64,000 nt of DNA from Streptomyces dioscori (GTDB lineage: Bacteria; Actinomycetota; Actinomycetes; Streptomycetales; Streptomycetaceae), in assembly GCF_003024195.1 (NCBI RefSeq), contig NZ_KZ679051.1, positions 121,790 to 185,789 of the forward strand, in the 5' to 3' direction. The notes below the pieces were generated by a model. That model made no database searches. It was not told the origin of the DNA and saw only the letters and a program-made list of their open reading frames with translations. Of this stretch, positions 33,302 through 42,081 are shown one piece after another. The translations under genes were made by a program, and so were the position numbers. The first letter of the stretch is position 1; each line of letters starts with the position of its first letter.

Positions 33302-34539
33302 TCGGGATGGCCAGTCTGCGGCGGGCCCGTGACCGGTGGCCCGCCCTGGTCCGGCGGCGGGCCCCGCAGTGGTGGCACCGCTCCGATGTCACCGTCCGGG
33401 ACCTTCCGCTCGGGCTGCTGCTGCTCGCCGTCTCGTTCCTGCCGGACGCCCACGGGACGCAGATCGGCGGTCTGCCGACCCGTCCCCTCGACGCCCTGGC
33501 CCTCCTGCTGATCGCCCTCCAGAGCCTCCCGCTCGCCGTGCGCCGCCGCTGGCCGGCCGTCTGTCTCGCCCTGGTGTCGGCGGGGTTCGCCGTCGACCAG
33601 CTGCGCGGCTACCACTCGTTCGCGGGCACCGCCCTGCCGATCGCGCTGCTGAGCGTGGGAGCCCACCTGGAACGGCATCGGCGTACGGCCGCGCTCGTCT
33701 TCACCCTGGCGTACGTGCCGGTGGCGGTCGCGTTCGCCCGCCTCGATCCGGGTGAGCCACCGAGCGAGCTCGTCACGTTCTATCTGGCGATGGTCCTGGC
33801 CTGGGGCCTCGGGGCGTGGCTGCGCTCGACCCGGGTCGCGGACGCCGAGCACCGGCTCCGGATCGCCGAGGACACCCGGACCGCCGAACGCACCCGTATC
33901 GCCCGGGAGTTGCACGACGTCGTCACCCATCATGTGACGGCGATGGTCGTGCAGGCCGAGGCGGCCCGCTATCTCACCGCCTCGCCCGACCGTCTCGACC
34001 AGTCCCTGACGGCCGTCACCGACACCGGCCGGCGGGCCATCGCCGATCTGCGGCACCTGCTCGACCTGCTCAACCCCGACCACGGCACGGGCCACGGCAC
34101 CGACCGGAACACCGGCGGGGCAGTCGAGCGGGCCACCGAGCCACGAGCGCCCTCCGGCGGGCGGCTGCGCACACTCGTGGAACAGACGCGGCTGGCCGGG
34201 CAGCCGGTGGAGTTCACCGAGGAGGGCACCCCGGCGGAGCCGGCCGGCAGCGCCGAACTCGTCGCCTACCGGGTCGTACAGGAGTCCCTGACCAACGCCC
34301 TCAAATACGCTCACGGCAGCAGCACCTCGGTTCGGGTACGGCACGCCGAAAGGGAGATCACCGTGGAGGTCGGTACGGACGGTTCCGGCTCGGGGGCCGG
34401 TTCCCCGGGCGGGAGCGGGCGGGGTCTCGCCGGTCTCCGCGAGCGGGTCGACGTCCTGGGCGGCGACTTCAGCGCGGGCCCGCGACCGGGCGGCGGCTTC
34501 GTCGTACGGGCGCGCATACCCGCGGGGAGCCCTTCGTGA
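33298..34539 (+). CDS. Sensor histidine kinase (NarL/DesK class)
   Basis: 413 residues. About four membrane helices in the first 175 residues have almost no extracellular loop, which suggests membrane or envelope sensing. The HisKA_3 box ARELHDVVTHHV places the phosphorylated His at 206. The ATPase domain has QESLTNALKYAHG and GRGLAGLRERV. The start overlaps the CPBP stop (ATGA) and the stop overlaps the response regulator start (GTGA), so three genes form one tightly coupled unit. Confidence 0.92.
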   Translation: MIGMASLRRARDRWPALVRRRAPQWWHRSDVTVRDLPLGLLLLAVSFLPDAHGTQIGGLPTRPLDALALLLIALQSLPLAVRRRWPAVCLALVSAGFAVDQLRGYHSFAGTALPIALLSVGAHLERHRRTAALVFTLAYVPVAVAFARLDPGEPPSELVTFYLAMVLAWGLGAWLRSTRVADAEHRLRIAEDTRTAERTRIARELHDVVTHHVTAMVVQAEAARYLTASPDRLDQSLTAVTDTGRRAIADLRHLLDLLNPDHGTGHGTDRNTGGAVERATEPRAPSGGRLRTLVEQTRLAGQPVEFTEEGTPAEPAGSAELVAYRVVQESLTNALKYAHGSSTSVRVRHAEREITVEVGTDGSGSGAGSPGGSGRGLAGLRERVDVLGGDFSAGPRPGGGFVVRARIPAGSPS

Positions 34540-35222
34540 CCCCACCCGTCACGGCATCCGCGACCGCCCCGATCCGGGTCCTGGTCTGCGACGACCAGGT
34601 GCTGATCCGCACCGGCCTGGTGACGATCATCGACGCCCAGCCCGACCTGGAGGTGGCGGGCGAGTGCGGGGACGGGCGGGCCGCGGTCGACCTCGCCGCC
34701 CGAGTGCGCCCGGACGTCGTGGTGATGGACGTACGCATGCCGGTGCTCGACGGCATCGAGGCCACCCGCCTGCTGGCCGGCGCCGGGGTGCCGCATCCCG
34801 TCAAGGTGCTCGTGGTGACCACGTTCAATCTGGACGAGTACGTGTATGAAGCGCTGCGCGCGGGGGCGAGCGGTTTCCTGCTCAAGGACGCGCCCCCGGC
34901 CCAACTCCTGCACGGCATCAGGACCGTGGGCGCGGGCGCGGCCCTGCTGGACCCCGAGGTGACCCGCCGCCTCGTGGGCCGTTACGCCGCCCGTATCCGC
35001 CCCGCCGACAGCACCGCTCCGCAGGACATCCCGCTGACGCCGCGCGAGCTGGAGGTCCTGCGGCTGATCGCGAACGGCCTCTCCAACAGCGAGATCGCCG
35101 CGACCCTCGTGATCAGCCCGGAGACGGTCAAGACCTTCGTCTCCCGCATCCTGGCGAAGCTCAATCTGCGCGACCGGGTGCAGGCGGTGGTGTACGCGTA
35201 CCGGCAGGGGCTGGTGACCTGA
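34536..35222 (+). CDS. LuxR/NarL-family response regulator
   Basis: 228 residues from the GTG at 34536. The receiver domain has the acidic pair CDD, phospho-acceptor Asp65 (VVMDVRMPVLDG), a Thr (VVTTF) and Lys (FLLKDAPP). The LuxR-type helix-turn-helix is at about residues 165-220 (LTPRELEVLRLIANGLSNSEIA). It is the partner of the preceding kinase. The likely targets are the flanking membrane protease genes, which is an inference from position. Confidence 0.92.
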   Translation: MTPPVTASATAPIRVLVCDDQVLIRTGLVTIIDAQPDLEVAGECGDGRAAVDLAARVRPDVVVMDVRMPVLDGIEATRLLAGAGVPHPVKVLVVTTFNLDEYVYEALRAGASGFLLKDAPPAQLLHGIRTVGAGAALLDPEVTRRLVGRYAARIRPADSTAPQDIPLTPRELEVLRLIANGLSNSEIAATLVISPETVKTFVSRILAKLNLRDRVQAVVYAYRQGLVT

Positions 35223-35235
35223 CGCGGACACGCAC

Positions 35236-35277
35236 GAGCGAAGAGCGCCCACGGACTTCCGTGGGCGCTCTTCGCTC
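35236..35277. terminator. Bidirectional terminator hairpin
   Basis: GAGCGAAGAGCGCCCACGGA pairs with the complementary arm ending at 35277, leaving a tiny loop. It lies between the convergent response regulator and CPBP copy 2 genes. Confidence 0.9.
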
Positions 35278-35308
35278 GGCGGGGGCCGGTCGTCCCGGCC
35301 TCCCCGGG

Positions 35309-36232
35309 TCAGGAGGCGGAGGCCGTCCCCGCGGACCGGAGCTGCTGGCGGGTGTAGAGGCGGCCCCGGCGCTTGGCGATCCGCAGGAACACGACCGTGG
35401 GAACCGTGCAGACGAGGATGGCGAAGATGCTGGCCTCCGGGCCGAAGCCGCCGCCGGTGATCGCCTCGGGGCCGGACAGCACGCCGTGGAGCAGACCGGT
35501 GGGCTGGTCCTCGTTGCCGGAGACCGTGACGCCGAAGATGCCGCTCAGGGCGTAGTTCCAGCCGAAGTGCAGGCCGATCGGCATCCACAGCGAGCGGGTG
35601 GCCGCGTAGACGGCGCCGAGCATCAGGCCGGCCTCGACGGCGATGGCCAGCGCGCCCCACACGGTGGCACCGGAGTTGACCAGGTGCAGGCCTCCGAACA
35701 GCACGCCCGAGATCACCATCGCGCCACGCGTACCGGTGAGTTCCTCGACGAGGCGGAAGATGATGCCGCGGAAGAGGAGTTCCTCGACGACCGCGACCCC
35801 CGCCATGATCCCGAGGACGGTCAGGGCGCCGCCGACGGACACCCCGCCCTCGGTGCCGTATCCGCCGAACAGGGCGATCAGGGCGATCGTCGCGGCGAAG
35901 AGCCCGAGCCCGGCGGCGGTGCCGACACGCAGAACGGATCCGGCGTCGGCGAGGTCCAGCTCGGTCACGGGGCGCTGTTCGAGGAACCGTACCGCCGCCG
36001 CGTAGACCGTCAGGGCGATCAGCACGGACACGGCGCCGGACAGCAGCGACAGCACCGGGTTGTCGCCCGCCACGCTCCTCGTCCCGGCGGCGAGCCCCGT
36101 CACCAGGACGAACAGCACCACCATCACGGCCAGCCGCACCCCGGCCGGCCACACCCGGCGCGTGGGCTCGAAGTGCGCCTGCGTGTACTGGTCCTCGACC
36201 CACCGCACGGCCCGCGTGTTCCAGAGCGACAT
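35309..36232 (-). CDS. CPBP-family intramembrane glutamic protease (copy 2)
   Basis: 307 residues from the ATG at 36232. The motif Glu150-Glu151-x3-Arg155 (VVEELLFRG), His183 in FGGLHLVN and HFGWNY are all present. It has the same order of motifs and near-identical segments (PVTEL, WGALAIAVEAGLMLGAVYAATRSLWMPIGL) as copy 1, with a longer N-terminus. It faces the response regulator gene across a shared terminator. Confidence 0.9.
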   Translation of the reverse strand: MSLWNTRAVRWVEDQYTQAHFEPTRRVWPAGVRLAVMVVLFVLVTGLAAGTRSVAGDNPVLSLLSGAVSVLIALTVYAAAVRFLEQRPVTELDLADAGSVLRVGTAAGLGLFAATIALIALFGGYGTEGGVSVGGALTVLGIMAGVAVVEELLFRGIIFRLVEELTGTRGAMVISGVLFGGLHLVNSGATVWGALAIAVEAGLMLGAVYAATRSLWMPIGLHFGWNYALSGIFGVTVSGNEDQPTGLLHGVLSGPEAITGGGFGPEASIFAILVCTVPTVVFLRIAKRRGRLYTRQQLRSAGTASAS

Positions 36233-36374
36233 GACATCTTCCCCTTCTCGACCGGCGGCCCGGCCGCCCCTGTATCGAGTGGAACGCTATGAGGAGGGGG
36301 TACTCCGGAACGTCCCGCCGGGGTGGGCATTGCTTGTCGCTCGCGTGGGGGACAAAGGGGCGGCGTACGGGCGG

Positions 36375-36417
36375 TGCGTCCGTCCGTCCGTATGTACGTC
36401 CGTCCGTCCGTCCGTCA
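36375..36417. repeat. Tetranucleotide repeat (CGTC)n at a gene end
   Basis: Runs of CGTC/GTCC at 36377-36390 and 36397-36415, broken by TATGTA. It abuts the stop codon of the short-chain dehydrogenase gene (36415-36417). Confidence 0.8.
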
Positions 36418-37266
36418 GAGCTGATTCTCGCCGCCGTCGACGTAGAGGTTGGCTCCGAGGATGAAGCTGCTCTGCCCGGAGGCGAGGAAGGCCACCGCGT
36501 CGGCGACCTCGTCCGCTCGCCCGATCCGGCCGAGCGGGACGGCAGCGGCGAACTGCGCCTTGGTGACGGGCGGGCTGCCCACGGCGGCTGACGCGTCCGA
36601 CGCCTCCGACGCGTCCGACAGAGAGATCGCATCCGCCTCAGCTGTCTCATCCGGCGCGTCCGGCATGTCCGGCACGTCCTGCGTGGCGACCACGGCGTCG
36701 AGGCCGGGAGTGTCGATCGTGCCCGGGGAGATCGCGTTGACCCGGATGCCACGCCCCTTGAGCTCATTGGCCCAGGTCCGGGCGAAGGACCGGATCGCCG
36801 CCTTGGAGGCCGCGTACGCGCCGAACGCGGCGACACCGTCATCGGCGCGCACCGAGGAGTTGAGGACGACCGAGGCGCCGTCGTTGAGCAGCGGCAACGC
36901 CTTCTGCACCGTGAACACCGTGCCCCGGACGTTGACGCCGAAGATCCGGTCGAAGTGCTCCTCGGTGATCTCCTCCAGCGTCGCGAACGACGCGGTGCCG
37001 GCGTTGGCGAAGAGGACGTCCAGGCCCCGGCCCCGGGCGCGGACCGCGTCGTACAGCCGGTCCAGATCGGCCGGGTCGGAGACGTCACCCGTCACGGCGG
37101 TGGCTCTCTGCGGCCCGATGGCCTCCACGGCCCTGTCCAGCTCGGCCTTGCGCCGACCGGTGAGGAACACGTGCGCGCCGTCGGCCGCGAGTCGCCTCGC
37201 GGTCGCCAGACCGATCCCGGTGCCGCCGCCGGTGACGACGGCGGTCCTGCCTTCGAGCTGTCCCAT
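36415..37266 (-). CDS. Short-chain dehydrogenase/reductase with a Ser/Asp/Ala insert
   Basis: 283 residues from the ATG at 37266, with GGAGG 8 bp upstream. The NAD(P)-binding motif is TGGGTGIGLA, NAG follows at about residue 89, and the catalytic Tyr/Lys are in YAASKAAIR. Between about residues 195 and 230 there is an insertion (DMPDAPDETAEADAISLSDA and on) that most family members of about 249 residues lack. The sequence is low in complexity and built from GACGCGTCC-type DNA repeats. The gene is divergent from a TetR regulator with operators between them, so it is probably the regulator's target. The substrate is unknown. Confidence 0.87.
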   Translation of the reverse strand: MGQLEGRTAVVTGGGTGIGLATARRLAADGAHVFLTGRRKAELDRAVEAIGPQRATAVTGDVSDPADLDRLYDAVRARGRGLDVLFANAGTASFATLEEITEEHFDRIFGVNVRGTVFTVQKALPLLNDGASVVLNSSVRADDGVAAFGAYAASKAAIRSFARTWANELKGRGIRVNAISPGTIDTPGLDAVVATQDVPDMPDAPDETAEADAISLSDASEASDASAAVGSPPVTKAQFAAAVPLGRIGRADEVADAVAFLASGQSSFILGANLYVDGGENQL

Positions 37267-37289
37267 CAGGATGACCTCCATGAACATCG

Positions 37290-37349
37290 GTACCGATCGG
37301 TACTGATTGACATCGAGAGGGACCGTAACACATCCGCACCGACCGGTAC
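37290..37349. promoter_or_regulatory. Paired TetR-type operators in a divergent promoter
   Basis: A 14-bp perfect palindrome GTACCGATCGGTAC occupies 37290-37303. The related ACCGACCGGTAC occurs at 37338-37349. The shared core ACCGAYCGGTAC in the 103 bp between the divergent SDR and TetR starts suggests two binding sites for the TetR protein. Confidence 0.75.
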
Positions 37350-37369
37350 GGAAAGGTAGGGTGGGTCGC

Positions 37370-37999
37370 ATGGAGACGCGACAGAAGGCACCGATCGGCC
37401 GACCGAGAGGCTTCGACACCGAAGAGGCCCTTGAGCGCGCGATGCGGGTCTTCTGGGAGCAGGGCTACGAAGGCGCCAGCCTCACCGACCTGACCAACGC
37501 CATGGGCATCACGCGTACGAGCATGTACGCGGCCTTCGGCAACAAGGAGGACCTGTTCCGCAAGGCGCTCGACCGCTACACCGAGGGGCCCGCCTCGTAC
37601 GGCGTCCGGGCCACGCGGGAGCCGACCACGCGGGAGGTGGCCACCGCGTTCCTGAACGGCTCCGTACGGGCGACCACCCAGCCCGGCTGCCCCGCCGGCT
37701 GCCTCGGGGTCCAGGGCGCCCTCGCGGTCGGCGAGCCGGGACGCACCGCCCGGGACGCCCTCGTCATCTGGCGCGACGAGGGCATCACCCTCCTCCGCGA
37801 CCGCTTCCGGCAGGCCGTCGACGAAGGCGACCTGCCCCCGGACCTGGACCCCGCCCTGCTGGCCCGCTACCTCATGACCCTCGCGAACGGCATCGCCGTC
37901 CAGGCCGCGGGCGGCGCCACCCGGGAGGACCTCCAACTGGTGGCGGACATGGCACTGCGGTCCTGGCCTTCGGCCGGGGCACAGCAGACCGCCCCCTGA
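37370..37999 (+). CDS. TetR-family transcriptional regulator
   Basis: 209 residues from the ATG at 37370 (GGTAGGGTGGG upstream). The helix-turn-helix is at residues about 20-60 (LTDLTNAMGITRTSMYAAFGNKEDLFRKAL). The C-terminal part includes TQPGCPAGCLGVQGAL, common in AcrR-like regulators. It is divergent from the SDR gene, which it probably represses together with itself through the sites at 37290-37349. Confidence 0.9.
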   Translation: METRQKAPIGRPRGFDTEEALERAMRVFWEQGYEGASLTDLTNAMGITRTSMYAAFGNKEDLFRKALDRYTEGPASYGVRATREPTTREVATAFLNGSVRATTQPGCPAGCLGVQGALAVGEPGRTARDALVIWRDEGITLLRDRFRQAVDEGDLPPDLDPALLARYLMTLANGIAVQAAGGATREDLQLVADMALRSWPSAGAQQTAP

Positions 38000-38038
38000 C
38001 CGGCGCGGACGCGGACCAAGGGGCGGTTCGAAGCGGGA

Positions 38039-39127
38039 CTAGACGTTGAAGCGGAACTCCACCACGTCGCCGTCCTGCATCACATAGTCCTTGCCCTCCA
38101 TGCGCGCCTTGCCCTTGGCTCGGGACTCGGCGATCGAACCCATCTCGACGAGGTCCTCGAAGGAGATGACCTCCGCCTTGATGAAGCCCTTCTGGAAGTC
38201 GGTGTGGATGACTCCGGCGGCCTCGGGGGCGGTGGCGCCCTTCTTGATGGTCCAGGCGCGGGATTCCTTCGGGCCGGCCGTGAGGTAGGTCTGCAGGCCG
38301 AGGGTGTTGAAGCCGACGTGCGCGAGCCTGGCGAGGCCCGGCTCCTCGACGCCGACCGACTGGAGGAGTTCCATGGCCTCCTCGTCGTCGAGCTCCGCGA
38401 GGTCCGACTCCAGCTTGGCGTTGAGGAAGATCGCCTCGGCGGGGGCGACCAGCGCGCTCTGCTCGGCCTTGAACGCGTCGTCGGTCAGTTCGTCCTCGTC
38501 GACGTTGAAGACGTACAGGAACGGCTTGACCGTGAGCAGGTGCAGGTCGTGGAGCAGGGCCTCCTGGTCGGAGCCCTGGGTGATGCCCGCCGCGAACAGC
38601 GTCTGCCCCGCGTCCAGGATCCCCTTCGCCGCCTCGATCGCGGTCACCTTCGCCACGACGTCCTTCTTGATCCGCGACTCCCGCTGGAGGCGCGGCAGGA
38701 CCTTCTCGATGGTCTGCAGGTCCGCGAGGATCAGCTCGGTGTTGATGGTCTCGATGTCGTCCTTTGGCGAGACCTTGCCGTCCACGTGCACGACGTTCTC
38801 GTCCTTGAAGGCTCGGATGACCTGGCAGATCGCGTCCGACTCGCGGATGTTCGCGAGGAACTTGTTGCCCAGTCCCTCACCCTCGCTCGCGCCGCGCACG
38901 ATGCCCGCGATGTCGACGAAGTCCACGGTGGCGGGCAGGATCTTCTGCGAGCCGAAGATCTCCGCCAGCTTGGCCAGCCGGGCGTCGGGGACACCGACCA
39001 CGCCCACGTTCGGCTCGATCGTGGCGAACGGGTAGTTGGCCGCCAGCACGTCGTTCTTGGTCAGGGCGTTGAAAAGGGTCGACTTGCCGACATTCGGCAG
39101 ACCGACGATTCCGATCGTGAGCGACAC
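38039..39127 (-). CDS. ychF: Redox-regulated ATPase/GTPase YchF (OLA1 family)
   Basis: 362 residues. G1 is GLPNVGKSTLFNAL, G2 region YPFATIEPN, G3 DIAGIVRGASEGEGLGN and G4 FNVDED. A TGS domain ends the protein (VIHTDFQKGFIKAEVISF). YchF hydrolyses ATP better than GTP and associates with ribosomes; it modulates stress responses. It is a single-gene unit. Confidence 0.96.
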   Translation of the reverse strand: MSLTIGIVGLPNVGKSTLFNALTKNDVLAANYPFATIEPNVGVVGVPDARLAKLAEIFGSQKILPATVDFVDIAGIVRGASEGEGLGNKFLANIRESDAICQVIRAFKDENVVHVDGKVSPKDDIETINTELILADLQTIEKVLPRLQRESRIKKDVVAKVTAIEAAKGILDAGQTLFAAGITQGSDQEALLHDLHLLTVKPFLYVFNVDEDELTDDAFKAEQSALVAPAEAIFLNAKLESDLAELDDEEAMELLQSVGVEEPGLARLAHVGFNTLGLQTYLTAGPKESRAWTIKKGATAPEAAGVIHTDFQKGFIKAEVISFEDLVEMGSIAESRAKGKARMEGKDYVMQDGDVVEFRFNV

Positions 39128-39309
39128 GTTGCGACTTCCCGTACGTGAGGGTGTGGGGCGAGGACTGGGCCAGGAGGATGCTCGGGCCGATCCACCAGTC
39201 TACGGCGTGCCGCGCCTCGCACCGGCGACGTATCGAACGCTTGGCCAAGGTCGGCCAAAGCGCGTGTCTAGGGGGTCATTCCGCACATAACCCGACCTAA
39301 GTTGGACCA

Positions 39310-39867
39310 GTGGAGCAACACAGGACACGTCCTCCCCAGTCACAGCCGTCGCGAGGCGGCTCGCCCCTTCCCCCGCAGGCCGGGCGGGGCGGTGCCCGTA
39401 CGGCCCGGCAGGCCGGGGCCGGTGTCCCGCGTACCGCGACGTCCGTCTCGCCGCTGGTGCAGGCGGTACGCCGCTTTCCCAACCCCCGGCTCACCGGGCT
39501 CGGCAGCGGGCTGTTCTGCACCGCCTCGATGTTCGCGCTGGCCTGTCTGATCCAGCTGCTGTTCGGGGCGTCGATCGTCGTCTACGGAGTGCTGTTCCTG
39601 CCGGTCTGTGTGCTGACCGCGGTGTGGGTGCGGCGCGCCGACCTCGTCACGGCGGTCGTCGCCGTGCCGATCGCCTTCGCCGTCGGCCTCCTGCCCATCG
39701 CCGACAGCGAGGGCGGCTTCGGCGGGCGGCTGATGGGCCTCGTCACCGCCCTCGCGATGCACGCGGGGTGGTTGTACGGGGGGACTCTGCTGGCCGGGGT
39801 CATCGTGACCGTGCGCAAGGCTCGGATGATGACGCGTAAGGCCGCGCAGCGGCGGCGGGCTGTTTGA
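39310..39867 (+). CDS. Small membrane protein (DUF6542-like)
   Basis: 185 residues from the GTG at 39310. Residues 1-60 are hydrophilic, rich in Arg/Pro/Ala/Gly. Four hydrophobic helices follow (TASMFALACLIQLLFG, IVVYGVLFLPVCVLTAVW, VTAVVAVPIAFAVGLLPI, ALAMHAGWLYGGTLLAGVI). The end is basic. From memory this matches a DUF6542 family in Streptomyces found near ychF and xseA. No enzymatic motif is seen. An ATG farther inside is possible, but the GTG keeps the basic cytoplasmic part. Confidence 0.72.
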   Translation: MEQHRTRPPQSQPSRGGSPLPPQAGRGGARTARQAGAGVPRTATSVSPLVQAVRRFPNPRLTGLGSGLFCTASMFALACLIQLLFGASIVVYGVLFLPVCVLTAVWVRRADLVTAVVAVPIAFAVGLLPIADSEGGFGGRLMGLVTALAMHAGWLYGGTLLAGVIVTVRKARMMTRKAAQRRRAV

Positions 39868-39891
39868 GCGCCCGGCGGGGCGATCAGACCG

Positions 39892-40020
39892 CCCGGCCGG
39901 CCGTCGGCGCCCCGTCTGCGGGCCGGTGACTGGCTGCCCGGCCGGCCGTCGGCGTCCTGACTGCGGGCCGGTGACTGGCTGCCCAGCCGGCCGTCGGCGT
40001 CCCGACTGCGGGCCCTCGGG
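39892..40020. repeat. 45-bp tandem repeat, about three copies
   Basis: CCGTCGGCG recurs at 39901, 39946 and 39991, each followed by CTGCGGGCC and, in two copies, GGTGACTGGCTGCC. Unit length is 45 bp. It runs straight into a family B array. No gene lies in 39868-40185. Confidence 0.82.
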
Positions 40021-40024
40021 GGCG

Positions 40025-40175
40025 GGCCGCGCAGTTCCCCGCGCCCCTGAAGACGTCGTTCGGCTGCGGGACCGTGGGGGCTGGTCGCGCAGTTCCTCGC
40101 GCCCCTGAAAAACCGCGCTCGGCTGCGGGACCGTGGGGGCGGGCCGCGCAGTTCCTCGCGCCCCTTACGGGGCCG
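40025..40175. repeat. Family B repeat array (copy B3), 58-59 bp period
   Basis: GCGCAGTTCCCCGCGCCCCT or its C-to-T variant starts at 40029, 40087 and 40146, separated by CGGCTGCGGGACCGTGGGGG. It lies at the 3' side of the leftward ppgK gene. Confidence 0.85.
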
Positions 40176-40185
40176 GGGCGGGGGG

Positions 40186-40932
40186 TCAGGCTGTTTGGGC
40201 CGCTTGCATTGCCGCGCCTACGATTCCCGCGTTGTTCTGCAGTTGCGCCGGTACGATCTCCGCCTTGACGCCCTCGATCAGCGGCAGGAACTTCTGCGCC
40301 TTGCGGCTGACTCCGCCGCCGATGATGAACAGCTCGGGCGAGAAGAGCATCTCCACGTGGGCGAGGTACTTCTGGACGCGGTGCGCCCAGTGCTCCCAGG
40401 AGAGGTCGTGGTCCTCCTTGGCCTTCGTGGAGGCGTGCTTCTCGGCGTCGTGGCCGTTCAGTTCGAGGTGGCCAAGCTCCGTGTTCGGGACGAGCGTGCC
40501 GTCCACGAAGAGGGCGCTGCCGATCCCCGTACCGAAGGTGAGCAGGAAGACCGTGCCCTTGCGGCCCTTGCCCGCGCCGAACTGCATCTCGGCGACGCCC
40601 GCCGCGTCCGCGTCGTTCAGGACGGTCACCGGCAGCCCGCCCAGCCGCTCGCCGAGCAGGGCGCGCGCGTCCGTGTCGATCCAGTCCTTGTCCACGTTGG
40701 CCGCCGTGCGGATGGTGGAACCGCCGGTGACCACGCCGGGGAAGGTGATACCGACCGGGCCCGTCCAGCCGAAGTGGCCGACGACCTCCTTCACACCGTC
40801 CGCCACCGCGTCGGGTGTCGCCGGATGCGGCGTGAGCACCTTGTAGCGCTCCTCCGCCAGGTCGCCCTTGTCCAGGTCCACGGGAGCGCCCTTGATCCCT
40901 GAACCACCGATGTCCACGCCGAAGATCTGCAT
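40186..40932 (-). CDS. ppgK: Polyphosphate glucokinase (ROK family)
   Basis: 248 residues. The ROK N-terminal phosphate loop is DIGGSGIKG, followed by TFPGVV and NDADAAG (catalytic Asp), FGTGIGSALF and the ADP-type motif GGGVSRKAQKF. The length and the ELGHLELNGHDAE segment without the zinc CXCGXXGC motif fit the actinobacterial PpgK type, which phosphorylates glucose using polyphosphate or ATP. It stands 29 bp downstream of ispH in the same direction. Confidence 0.9.
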   Translation of the reverse strand: MQIFGVDIGGSGIKGAPVDLDKGDLAEERYKVLTPHPATPDAVADGVKEVVGHFGWTGPVGITFPGVVTGGSTIRTAANVDKDWIDTDARALLGERLGGLPVTVLNDADAAGVAEMQFGAGKGRKGTVFLLTFGTGIGSALFVDGTLVPNTELGHLELNGHDAEKHASTKAKEDHDLSWEHWAHRVQKYLAHVEMLFSPELFIIGGGVSRKAQKFLPLIEGVKAEIVPAQLQNNAGIVGAAMQAAQTA

Positions 40933-40961
40933 GGCTCTACGTTACGTCGTGGGACGGACAG

Positions 40962-41969
40962 TCACTCGGCCGAGGGGGTGGTTCCGGTGCGCTGCGCCAC
41001 CAGGGCCGCCGCCTCCGCGCGCAGGTCGCGGCGCAACTCCTTGGGCAGCGAGAACGTGATGGACTCCTCGGCCGCCTTGACGAGTTCGACGTCCTCGTAA
41101 CCGTGGGTGGTGAGGTACTCCAGGACCTGCTCGACGAGGATCTCCGGCACCGAGGCCCCGGAGGTGACACCGACCGTGGAGACACCCTCGAACCAGCTGT
41201 CGTCGATCTCGTCGGCGAAGTCCACGAGGTACGCCTCCTTGGCGCCCGCGAGCTTGGCGACCTCCACGAGCCGTACGGAGTTGGACGAGTTGCGCGAACC
41301 GACCACGATGACGAGGTCGGCCTGCTCGCCCATCTGCTTCACCGCGAGCTGGCGGTTCTGCGTGGCGTAGCAGATGTCGTCGCTCGGCGGGGAGATGAGC
41401 TGCGGGAACTTCTCCTTGAGGGCGTCGACCGTCTCCATGGTCTCGTCGACCGACAGCGTGGTCTGGGAGAGCCAGACGACCCGGGAGGGGTCGCGGACCT
41501 CGACCTTCGCCACGTCACCGGGGCCGTCGACCAGCGTGATGTGGTCGGGCGCCTCTCCGGAGGTGCCGATGACCTCCTCGTGGCCCTCGTGGCCGATGAG
41601 GAGGATGTCGTAGTCGTCGTCCGCGAACCGGACGGCTTCCTTGTGGACCTTGGTGACCAGCGGGCACGTCGCGTCGATGGTGGCGAGCTTCCCGGCCGCG
41701 GCCTCGTCGTGGACGACCGGGGCGACGCCGTGCGCCGAGAACATCACGATGGACCCCTCGGGGACCTCCGCCGTCCGCTCGACGAAGATCGCGCCCTTCT
41801 TCTCCAGGGTCTGCACGACGTACTTGTTGTGGACGATCTCGTGACGGACATAGATCGGGGCCCCGTACTGCTCCAGGGCTTTCTCGACGGCGATCACGGC
41901 ACGGTCGACACCCGCGCAGTAGCCACGGGGGGCGGCGAGCAGGACACGGCGGCCAGTCGAAGCAGTCAT
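40962..41969 (-). CDS. ispH: 4-hydroxy-3-methylbut-2-enyl diphosphate reductase (IspH/LytB)
   Basis: 335 residues from the ATG at 41969; an in-frame ATG at 41978 is possible. The three Cys that bind the iron-sulfur cluster are in RGYCAG (Cys18), DATCPLVTKVH and DDICYATQNRQ. SRNSSNS and HGV complete the active site. It makes IPP and DMAPP in the last step of the MEP isoprenoid pathway. Its gene is followed by ppgK. Confidence 0.95.
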   Translation of the reverse strand: MTASTGRRVLLAAPRGYCAGVDRAVIAVEKALEQYGAPIYVRHEIVHNKYVVQTLEKKGAIFVERTAEVPEGSIVMFSAHGVAPVVHDEAAAGKLATIDATCPLVTKVHKEAVRFADDDYDILLIGHEGHEEVIGTSGEAPDHITLVDGPGDVAKVEVRDPSRVVWLSQTTLSVDETMETVDALKEKFPQLISPPSDDICYATQNRQLAVKQMGEQADLVIVVGSRNSSNSVRLVEVAKLAGAKEAYLVDFADEIDDSWFEGVSTVGVTSGASVPEILVEQVLEYLTTHGYEDVELVKAAEESITFSLPKELRRDLRAEAAALVAQRTGTTPSAE

Positions 41970-42081
41970 GCGTCCCATCGTAAGGCCGCGCCCGACAGGT
42001 CGGAGATCACGTCCGCGGCGAGACTGGTCGGGGGCCGGGGAGCTGGGAGGGACGCAGGCGGTACGACTCTCGGAGGCATGG

